Shown here: positions 57,176 through 64,000 of the stretch, in pieces
Position numbering within the stretch: position 1 is the first letter of the stretch
Layout: every line of letters begins with the position of its first letter
NCBI GenBank assembly: GCA_004369085.1
Contig: ML210248.1
Location: 2,986 to 66,985 of the forward strand
Length of the DNA stretch: 64,000 bases
Direction: 5' to 3'
DNA from: Coprinopsis marcescibilis
Lineage: Eukaryota > Basidiomycota > Agaricomycetes > Agaricales > Psathyrellaceae
Position numbers and translations under genes: made by a program
Notes under the pieces: generated by a model
Seen by the model: only the letters and a program-made list of their open reading frames with translations
Told to the model about the DNA's origin: nothing
The model's database searches: none

Positions 57176-58780
57176 ATGTTCACTACACCTAGAAAGGCCA
57201 TTTCAAAGTACCGTCGCCACCCAATTCTTGGTTCGCCCATCAAATGGCTCGGGCTTGCTGGATCTTCAGTCGAGTCTATCGAGGCTGGTCCCTCAGCTAG
57301 CGGCGCGCCGACGAAAGCTGTACCTGTCTCCCCTGTCTCTCCCCAGCCCAAAGCAGACTCCGCCCACCGTCGCGCCGCACCCAACCTGCCAACCTCCCGT
57401 CGCGCCCGCACGACCAAAGCCACTGCATCTCCCGTTAAGCCCAAGCCCATGAACATAAGCCTCGTCGCCCAGGAAGCTCGGGAGTTCCTAGAGACCTCCC
57501 CTGTCAAGCCTGATAATGCCGATCTTATCTTTCTCGAGGAGATCACTAAACTGGGTATACAACAGGCTAACGCCCGACTTTTTGATGACGCTCGCAAACG
57601 GGCGAACAACGCGCCGCATCTCGATGACTTCTTTGGAGTGCGCAATGCACGCATCTTAGCGGAGCGAAAGGAAGAAGAGGATCAACGGAAATTTGCAGAG
57701 GAATGCAGGAAAGCTGAAGAAGAGCGCAACTTGCAGCGAGAGGAGGAGCGTAGGAAGGAAGTGGAGAGGGAGGAAGAACTTTCGAGGCAACGAAATCCTT
57801 TCCTCAACCCACCACCATACTTTCCGACACTTTCTCGGTCTGGACGCGTCTCTGGCGGGGGCCCTATCAGGACTTGCCTCGGTTCGCGAAGGCCGTTCCA
57901 GTTCCAGACTTCCCCGTACAACACAACTAGATTTGAAGTTCGTGGATTCACCATGGGTAAGAACCAGGTAGAGATCCAAGCGATACAGCCGCGGCGTGGA
58001 AAAGAGGACGCTGCTGCAGCTGCCCTGGCGGAGGCCGGAAAAGCGATTCGGCGTGGCAAGATTGAGGAACAGGAACGGGAGATTCGTCGTCGTAAAGCTG
58101 AAGAGGCTCACGCTCGTGAGCAGGAAGCTCGTCGCCAACAAGAGGAGATGCGCCACCAACAGGAGCTTCAAGAGCGACTCCGCCAACAGGAAGAGATTCG
58201 TAACCAGCAGGAGCTCCAAGAGCGACTCCGCCAGCAGATGCGTCGCATCTATCTTGCCCAGCATGATCAGCTTCGTGCTCAAGGAGAACAGTTGAATCAC
58301 GACTACGAACACCTGGGCCGTATGAAGGAAGCTTTCGCTAATGAGGCAAGAGTCATCGAGGAAACGTTCCGTCAACAGGAGTATTTTCGTAAGGAATCCG
58401 AGCCCACCCTTCCTCGCGATCTATCTACTGGAGCCATCTACGCCACCTACGAGTCTAGGTGGAACGAAATCGGACACGCCCCGGAACACTCTCTCGGCTT
58501 TGTGAATATTCCCTGGCCCGTGACTAAGTTAATCGACAACGTCGGGGCGCTCGCAGACGAAGCGCTTATGTCCTTTCTGATCAACGAACTCAGAACGGGC
58601 CTTGAGGGGAAAAGTCTTAAGGCTCGAGCAAAGGCAGAGATTATGCGCTGGCATCCCGACAAATTTGCGCAATTCTTCGGCTCCAAAATCCACGAATCCG
58701 AGATTTACGCCGTATCTGAAGGTGTAGACACGGTTGCTCGATTCCTCACCGCGATTATTAGTGGTGCTATAGTTGCTTGA
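57176..58780 (+). CDS. Coiled-coil protein with C-terminal WHPDKF domain
   Basis: Single exon of 534 residues. Residues 1-100 are basic and Pro/Ala-rich (MFTTPRKAISKYRRHPILGS). Residues 110-200 have helices (LIFLEEITKLGIQQANARLF) and a Glu/Arg coiled coil. A Pro-rich break (NPFLNPPPYFPTLSRSGR) comes next, then a second Arg/Glu/Gln coil with repeated ELQERLRQQ units. The C-terminal 120 residues form a compact domain: YESRWNEIG, GFVNIPWPVTKLIDN, EALMSFLINELRTGLEGKSL and AEIMRWHPDKFAQFFGSKIH, ending in a helix VARFLTAIISGAIVA. The same pattern closes the convergent neighbour at 59462. The WHPD(K/R)F element resembles the C-terminus of NF-kappa-B inhibitor-like protein 1 and is reminiscent of the HPD of J domains, but the surroundings do not read as a J domain. 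The function is unknown. Confidence 0.75.
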   Translation: MFTTPRKAISKYRRHPILGSPIKWLGLAGSSVESIEAGPSASGAPTKAVPVSPVSPQPKADSAHRRAAPNLPTSRRARTTKATASPVKPKPMNISLVAQEAREFLETSPVKPDNADLIFLEEITKLGIQQANARLFDDARKRANNAPHLDDFFGVRNARILAERKEEEDQRKFAEECRKAEEERNLQREEERRKEVEREEELSRQRNPFLNPPPYFPTLSRSGRVSGGGPIRTCLGSRRPFQFQTSPYNTTRFEVRGFTMGKNQVEIQAIQPRRGKEDAAAAALAEAGKAIRRGKIEEQEREIRRRKAEEAHAREQEARRQQEEMRHQQELQERLRQQEEIRNQQELQERLRQQMRRIYLAQHDQLRAQGEQLNHDYEHLGRMKEAFANEARVIEETFRQQEYFRKESEPTLPRDLSTGAIYATYESRWNEIGHAPEHSLGFVNIPWPVTKLIDNVGALADEALMSFLINELRTGLEGKSLKARAKAEIMRWHPDKFAQFFGSKIHESEIYAVSEGVDTVARFLTAIISGAIVA

Positions 58781-59461
58781 CATTTCAATCATCAACTGAC
58801 GATTCGCGCCCCTGTGTGGAACTAACATATCACCTGCCCGACATTCACTTTCGCGGTTACGTCTTCTCATGACTTGAACTTCTCTGTATGATATTGCAAA
58901 CTATAGTCACGCTCATTGACTTTCTCATTTTCTACTCATCTTCTTATATCGCTATCCATATACTTGTTTTTTCTTCTTGGTTTTAGATCCCTTTGACTCC
59001 TGAATACGTATACTTCTCTCCGCATAACGACGGGCCACTTTCATTTACACACTGTTCACTCCTTTTATCCAGAAAGCGCGTTGTATCGACACCTTACCGC
59101 TTTGCAGTCAGCGTACCACCACATATATACATTTACATAGAAAACAATAGTCCTTGTATGACAGCGAAAGTCTCCCACGTAGCATACATAGGTACCACGC
59201 TATTATACTATCAAGTGCACCAAAAAAACATCGATCCTCTGAAGATCTGACGACGCCTATCACCTATAGTAAACAAAAGTAATGCTCCAATATATTCCTT
59301 CGTGAGGTTACATAAATACATTGATCGTGGATGAGTAGTAATATGGTAATGGTACATGTGCAAAAAGAAAACTACAATCATGACATAGGGAACGAATCCG
59401 ACACTGTAACTATACTCGTATTCCAGACATGATAAATGAAGAAATACCGAAGGATGATGGG
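58781..59461. terminator. Convergent 3' region between the two WHPD-domain genes
   Basis: About 680 bp, AT-rich, with runs such as TATATACATTTACATAG (59120-59140) and no supported gene. Transcription from both sides should terminate here. No specific polyadenylation signal could be fixed. Confidence 0.35.
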
Positions 59462-62400
59462 CTAACTGATCCAATCGTTCGGCGAGTCGTTCCTCTTCGC
59501 CAACAAATCATTCAAGCTCCTGACAACACTCCCCGCACCTTCCCTAACCTTCTCCTTCTCTTCCTCCGCAACCTTAACCAATAACTTAGTCTCAAACCTG
59601 TCTGGATGCCACCGCTTGATATACTCCTTGATACGATCCTTCTCTGACCGAGATTTATCCGGGTAATGAGGCGAGCAGATGTAATATTCGATCCCGGCCG
59701 TGGTGATTTCCTCTGGATTGGCGGGTTTCCGTATGAGAGGCCACGGGAAGTCCACCCACCGCAAGACTTCAATCGTTCCCAATTCCCTCCACATCCTGTC
59801 GTTTCTCTCGTACATCTTCGCCATCTCCTCCTTTGTGGGTATAGTGCCCGCAGACCGCACTTGCCTCAAAGCTTCCAGTCGTTCTTGCTCCAGGCGGAAC
59901 TTCTCCTGCTGCTGTCGAAGGAAATCTGCTTGCTTGCGGGCCCAATCTGCTTCACTGAAGGGACTACCGGGGTTACCAGACCCAACGGAGCCCGCTCGAG
60001 CTTTACTGGGAGAAGACCGCGGAGCACTGGCAGTCGATGCACCAGATGTTGACGTCGCGGCTGTCGGAGAGGACCACGCCGCTGAAGACGATGACCACGT
60101 TGTCCAGGCAGGTGCGCCTCCTGGGCCATTTGCCGAAGGAAATGTAGCGGAAGATGTTCTTGTCGGAGGAGATTGAGGCTTGGGAGTGGAACTAGTGGGC
60201 GGATTGCCGTAAGAAGAATTGAAGCTGGCATTAGGCCAGGACCCGTCACCGACGCTATCCTGGCGTCGTCGTCGAATTTCTTCTTCGCGTTGACGGAACA
60301 TCTCCTGTTGAGCTTGGCGTATATTTCTCTCCTCCTGTTCGCGGGATTCCACCTCACGCCGTTCGTCTTCTCTAGCTTTCCGAGATCGCTCTATTTCCTC
60401 TGCATACTTGTGCTGCATCTCCTGTTCCTTCCGCATGCGTTCAAACCGCTCAGCATCCTGCCACTTCAACCGTTCATTCCTCTCCTGTTCCGCTTTCCTC
60501 CTCGCCTCCTCATCCTCCTCGCGTTTGCGCAGCTCCTCTTGTTCTTCCTGCTCGTTGATCTGCCGCTGTAGATTGCGAAGCATCTCCTGCTCTTCCTTCT
60601 CTCTCTCCTTCCTCTCTCTTGCGTCTTTTTCTTCTCTCTCTCTCCTCTCTCTCTCCTCTCGCTCTATTCTCTCTCTCTCCTTTTTCTCCCTTTCCTCTTT
60701 CTCCCTTTTCTCTCTCTCCTCCTTATCCTTCCTTTCCCTCCCTTCCCTCTCCTTCTTTGCCATGTCCTCGCGCCGCTGGCTCTCCTCCGCTTGCTCCCGA
60801 ACCTTCTTGAGCCTTTCATGCCTTTCACGTTCATCTCTTTCCGCACCCTCCCGCTCTTCTTGTTCTCTCCCCCGCTGCTCCCGTTCCCGTTCCCGTTCCC
60901 GCTCAAACTTCTCCTTCTCCAGCCCTCGTTCTGTTTCGCCTAGATCCACCGATTGCTTTTTCTTATTGGCTCTCGCTTTCTTCCCTTTCTTGCTTGCCAG
61001 CTTCTTCTCAAGCAGTGGTTCAGGTTCTGGTGAAATGTCACGCTCCACGGGTGTATCTTCCTCCTTCACCTCAACGACGTCAACATCAGTCTCGGCAGTT
61101 ATCCCCTGCAAAAGCCCGACAGCAGGTTTGATGACTGCTGCTGCTTCTAGAGACCTTAAAGCGTCATCATGCTGCCTCTCTCGCTCCTGTAGCGCTTTCT
61201 TTCGTTGACTGATATTTTCCGCCAGTTTCTTCGTTTCCTCCTCTCGCACCTTCAACTCCTCCTCCATTTTCCTCATTTCCTCCACATTCCTCAACTCCTC
61301 CTCTTTCTCAGCCAAAGAGACCTCAAGTTGATATAGCTGTTCCTCCTTCAGCTTCAGCTCCCGCTCTTTCTTCATCACCTCCAGCTCCCTCTTCAGTGTT
61401 GCAGCCTCCTGCTCCTTGAGCTTCTTCTGGAGTTGGAGAGCTTCATACTGGCGACGTTCGGCTTCGATCCGCTTCTGAGCTGCTTGCCTTTCCATGTTAT
61501 GCGCCTCATTCGCCTTCTTGAGCAGTTCTTCGGTATGGGCTTCAGCAATTTGTTTCGATGTTTGGGCTTCCCGCGCTACGCGCAGCGCCTCTTCAGCCTT
61601 CTGACGAGCCTCTTCTAACTGCTTGCGGATCTCTTCATCATCCTTCTCTTTCCTTTCGCGCTCCCTCTTCTCTCGGTCTCTCTCTCTCTCCCGCTCCCTG
61701 TCCCGTTCTCTTTCTATCTCCCATTCTCTCTGTCGCCTATCCTCCTCAAGCCTGTCCCTCCGTTCGCGTTCTGCCCTCTCAACCTTGAGCCGCTCCTCCA
61801 AGTCCATCCGCTCGCGTTCAGCCCTCTCGCGCTCTGCACGTTCACGCTCAAACCTCTGATGATCCGCTTTCTCCCTCTCGAGTTTCTCCAACTCCGCCGC
61901 CAGCCTCTCCCTCTCATGTCGTTCACGCTCCAATTGTTCTCGCCTCTCTTTCTCCCTCTCCAGTTTCTCCAGCTCCGCCGCCAGCCTCTCCTTCTCCAGT
62001 CGTTCGCGATCCAACGCATCCATCTCGGCACGCTCCCGCTCAAGTCCCTTATCCTTATCCTTCTCCGCCCTTTCTCTATCCTCCGCCTCCATTCTCTTCC
62101 TCCTCTTCTTCAACGCCTTCCTCTCCTTCCTACTCCACTCGTCCGCCTCCATCACTGGTTCAGGATCCCACACCCTCTCCTTTCCACCCGAATTGTTCTT
62201 CGTACGATCCCACATAGCAACAGAAGGTGCTCTTGAAGGTCCGTTGTAACCCTGCAACCGATGCTCATGTTGCCAGCTTCCGACGCGACTTCCCGCAGAC
62301 GCCCGGGAAGGGGGCGCATACTCATCACTATCGGTGCTATCGTCATCGTCAGAATCGATTGAATCGACATCCTGTTCCCCCTCATCGTCCTCCGTGTCCT

Positions 62401-63991
62401 CAAAGCACCCTTCTTCCCTACCATTGAACCCGACACCACCCCTGTCGTTCCAATGATTCTCGGCATGCGTGAACCTTGGTGGAAGAGGTCGATCCAGCTC
62501 CTCCTCATCAACCATCCGACCCCCATTCCTCTGTTTCCGACTCTTTGTCGTGGAGCCGGGATAAGCGCTATTGTTATTTCCGTGCCGACCGGAGGAAGGA
62601 GGTCGAGGTGAGTAGGGATCATGGTACCCATTTCCTCCGATCCCGGGGGGCACTTTGATTGGCGTAGAAGGGGCGTGATTTGAATTAGATCGTTGGATAC
62701 CCATGCCAGCTTGATGCATTGGGTGAGAGTCTTCGTGTTTGTTCAAGAATGCTCGAACACGGGGAGGAGCGGTAAAGGGCATTGTAAATTCTTCGTCCTG
62801 GGGCCATCTCTGCCACGATGGGTCTTGAGAAAGAGGGCCGTTTCCGTTTCTGACGGAGTTGGGGTGAGCGGTATTGGGGATATATGCGGTACCTAGATTC
62901 AGGTCATGAATAACAATACGCGGATTTGTAGTAAATAACTTACGATGCCCGCTGGGGTATGTTGCGTCAATAAGCGCAGGCAGAGCAGGCTTAGTTTTTC
63001 CTTTCTTCGACCTGAAGGACTTACTCCTCTTTGGGTTCTCAACTTCAGAAAAGTCCGATACTGGTGCTGGGCCAAAGTCAGCTTCACGCCGGCTTGGGGG
63101 CAATCGATAATTGCTATAGTCGTCCTGCATTTGCTCGGCGAAATCGTCCATGTCCGTGTCAAACTCGCGAGACAATCGGTCGGTCGCTGAGGATGGCGGT
63201 GTCGGCAGCTGTTGCTCCGACCTAGATGTGGGCGTCTTCATATATCCATCGCCAAAGTTGTTGTAGAATGGCACTTTCTCCGTCTGCCGGCGAGGTTTGT
63301 TGCGAATGGAGGATGGTGTCGATGATCCCTGTGATTCGTAGCGTTCGACAGATGGCTTGCGAGATAGTGGTTTGCGGAAGGAAGGGGCGCGTTCGACGCG
63401 TTCACGATCGTTGAAGTGGTCCTCGTCCGTATCCATGCTGAGAGCGTTCGTCATGGTCTTGGACTGTTTCGGTTGATAGTCGGCTGGGTCACGGGGATGA
63501 GGAGATTCCTGGGCAAAAGACTTCTTCGAGGATAGGCGTCTCTTGGGCTCAGCAGTCATGGGTGACCGAGCGCCGGGATAGCTTGCAGTAGGCCCCTCCT
63601 CAGGTATCGTCGCCGAACGTGTTGACCGCCTAAGGTTGGAAGTGTCCACATCAGGCGGTAGCTGTCCAACAGTCGGAGGAGGTGATCTGTACGTGTCGTA
63701 TACATGGGTTTGTTCAGGTCCTCCTCCACCTCTTGAATCGCGCCTTTGTCTCGCTTGGTCGATATCGTCCCATTGCTGCTTCACTCCCTGCTGTCTCTGG
63801 AGTTCCTCCTTGATAGCGTTGTTACCCTGAAGGATTCTACTCGCAACGGTGTCGGGGTCGTCCTGTACAGGCCCATCGAAGTCACCTCTTTCGGGGATAG
63901 GATCGGTGGTCACAACATGTCGCGAGCCAGTTGACCCTATTGATCGCATGCTCGATGAGCTGCTCCGCTTCCCAATCGAATGGTGTTTCAT
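59462..63991 (-). CDS. Large Glu/Arg coiled-coil protein with C-terminal WHPDRF domain
   Basis: Frame of 1,509 codons, still open at the window edge, so the start at 63991 is provisional. Residues 1-620 are disordered, Ser/Pro-rich and basic (MKHHSIGKRSSSSSMRSIGS), including SRKPLSRKPSVERYE-like phospho-site clusters and an acidic patch near 62330-62400. The middle 800 residues are an almost unbroken Glu/Arg/Lys single alpha-helix or coiled coil, with near-identical 27-residue units at 61868 and 61949 and Arg-Glu dipeptide runs. After a Ser/Thr/Ala/Pro linker the C-terminus is a domain: WRELGTIEVLRWVDFPWPLI, then IKEYIKRWHPDRFETKLLVK and VVRSLNDLLAKRN. It is the same domain as in the convergent neighbour. 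A stop-free 51-nt intron (62893-62943) is likely retained in this frame. A cytoskeletal or membrane-trafficking scaffold is a guess. Confidence 0.75.
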   Translation of the reverse strand: MKHHSIGKRSSSSSMRSIGSTGSRHVVTTDPIPERGDFDGPVQDDPDTVASRILQGNNAIKEELQRQQGVKQQWDDIDQARQRRDSRGGGGPEQTHVYDTYRSPPPTVGQLPPDVDTSNLRRSTRSATIPEEGPTASYPGARSPMTAEPKRRLSSKKSFAQESPHPRDPADYQPKQSKTMTNALSMDTDEDHFNDRERVERAPSFRKPLSRKPSVERYESQGSSTPSSIRNKPRRQTEKVPFYNNFGDGYMKTPTSRSEQQLPTPPSSATDRLSREFDTDMDDFAEQMQDDYSNYRLPPSRREADFGPAPVSDFSEVENPKRSKSFRSKKGKTKPALPALIDATYPSGHRKLFTTNPRIVIHDLNLGTAYIPNTAHPNSVRNGNGPLSQDPSWQRWPQDEEFTMPFTAPPRVRAFLNKHEDSHPMHQAGMGIQRSNSNHAPSTPIKVPPGIGGNGYHDPYSPRPPSSGRHGNNNSAYPGSTTKSRKQRNGGRMVDEEELDRPLPPRFTHAENHWNDRGGVGFNGREEGCFEDTEDDEGEQDVDSIDSDDDDSTDSDEYAPPSRASAGSRVGSWQHEHRLQGYNGPSRAPSVAMWDRTKNNSGGKERVWDPEPVMEADEWSRKERKALKKRRKRMEAEDRERAEKDKDKGLERERAEMDALDRERLEKERLAAELEKLEREKERREQLERERHERERLAAELEKLEREKADHQRFERERAERERAERERMDLEERLKVERAERERRDRLEEDRRQREWEIERERDRERERERDREKRERERKEKDDEEIRKQLEEARQKAEEALRVAREAQTSKQIAEAHTEELLKKANEAHNMERQAAQKRIEAERRQYEALQLQKKLKEQEAATLKRELEVMKKERELKLKEEQLYQLEVSLAEKEEELRNVEEMRKMEEELKVREEETKKLAENISQRKKALQERERQHDDALRSLEAAAVIKPAVGLLQGITAETDVDVVEVKEEDTPVERDISPEPEPLLEKKLASKKGKKARANKKKQSVDLGETERGLEKEKFEREREREREQRGREQEEREGAERDERERHERLKKVREQAEESQRREDMAKKEREGRERKDKEEREKREKEEREKKERERIEREERERREREEKDARERKEREKEEQEMLRNLQRQINEQEEQEELRKREEDEEARRKAEQERNERLKWQDAERFERMRKEQEMQHKYAEEIERSRKAREDERREVESREQEERNIRQAQQEMFRQREEEIRRRRQDSVGDGSWPNASFNSSYGNPPTSSTPKPQSPPTRTSSATFPSANGPGGAPAWTTWSSSSAAWSSPTAATSTSGASTASAPRSSPSKARAGSVGSGNPGSPFSEADWARKQADFLRQQQEKFRLEQERLEALRQVRSAGTIPTKEEMAKMYERNDRMWRELGTIEVLRWVDFPWPLIRKPANPEEITTAGIEYYICSPHYPDKSRSEKDRIKEYIKRWHPDRFETKLLVKVAEEEKEKVREGAGSVVRSLNDLLAKRNDSPNDWIS
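62893..62943 (-). other. Probable in-frame 51-nt intron
   Basis: On the minus strand this reads GTAAGT..CTGAATCTAG, with a canonical donor and acceptor. It is 17 codons long without a stop, so the frame runs through it. The encoded residues (LFTTNPRIVIHDLNLG) are out of character with the Pro/Ser-rich surroundings. Removing it joins PSGHR to TAYIPNTAHP. Confidence 0.65.
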
Positions 63992-64000
63992 CTTCGCATC

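Noticed and set aside
57656..58375. 239-codon minus-strand frame inside the coiled-coil gene
   Set aside because: Shadow frame produced by the Glu/Arg codon bias of the plus-strand coiled coil; its Leu/Ser-rich composition is the reverse complement of GAG/CGN codons.
60590..60760. CT-rich microsatellite as a regulatory element
   Set aside because: It lies within coding sequence and is explained by Glu/Arg/Lys codons on the minus strand.
60173..61859. Long plus-strand frames rich in Leu, Ser and Phe (up to 266 codons)
   Set aside because: Antisense shadows of the GA-rich coiled-coil gene on the minus strand.

Overview
The window is nuclear DNA from a filamentous basidiomycete, almost certainly an Agaricomycete. 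Genes are split by many short introns (about 50-65 nt, GT..AG, often GTAAGT/GTACGT/GTGAGT). Housekeeping genes are eukaryotic (ORC2, PRP3, mitochondrial L16, a mitochondrial carrier). Several families are typical of, or restricted to, mushroom-forming fungi: DUF6699, DUF6534, a WW-like membrane family, and expanded F-box families. All calls were made by reading translations and splice sites by eye. Terminal exons and stops are usually firm; some internal junctions are approximate.

Layout. 0.9-9.7 kb: a DUF6699 protein, a histidine acid phosphatase (+), a mitochondrial carrier of the ornithine/basic amino acid type (+) and a GH1 beta-glucosidase (-). 10.5-18 kb: a DUF6534 seven-helix protein (+), an F-box/LRR-like protein (-), ORC2 (-) and a cytochrome P450 (+). 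18-26.4 kb: a large HAM1-like (BPI-like lipid-binding family) protein (-), a short-chain dehydrogenase (+) lacking the usual catalytic Tyr, and a kinase-like protein (-). 26.4-30 kb is gene-poor with two diverged tandem duplications and a second DUF6699 gene. 30-38 kb: an F-box protein (+), glutamate decarboxylase (-), then mitochondrial L16 (-) and PRP3 (+) sharing a 156-bp divergent promoter.

38-44 kb: a WW-like/transmembrane protein (+) converging on a low-complexity protein with repeated RTRSGTIT motifs (-). 44.6-50.2 kb: three head-to-tail F-box/LRR-like genes, paralogous to the inverted single copy at 12-14 kb. 50.4-54.2 kb: two tandem single-pass membrane proteins with related ectodomains (-). 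55.6-64 kb: a small orphan basic protein (-), then two convergent coiled-coil proteins (57.2-58.8 kb + and 59.5-64 kb -) with the same C-terminal domain (W..(I/F)PWP ... WHPD(K/R)F).

No rRNA, convincing tRNA, CRISPR, transposon ORF or LTR was seen. The most unusual items are the paired WHPD-domain coiled-coil genes, the F-box/LRR paralogue array with an internal duplication in its middle member, and the tandem ectodomain-TM pair.
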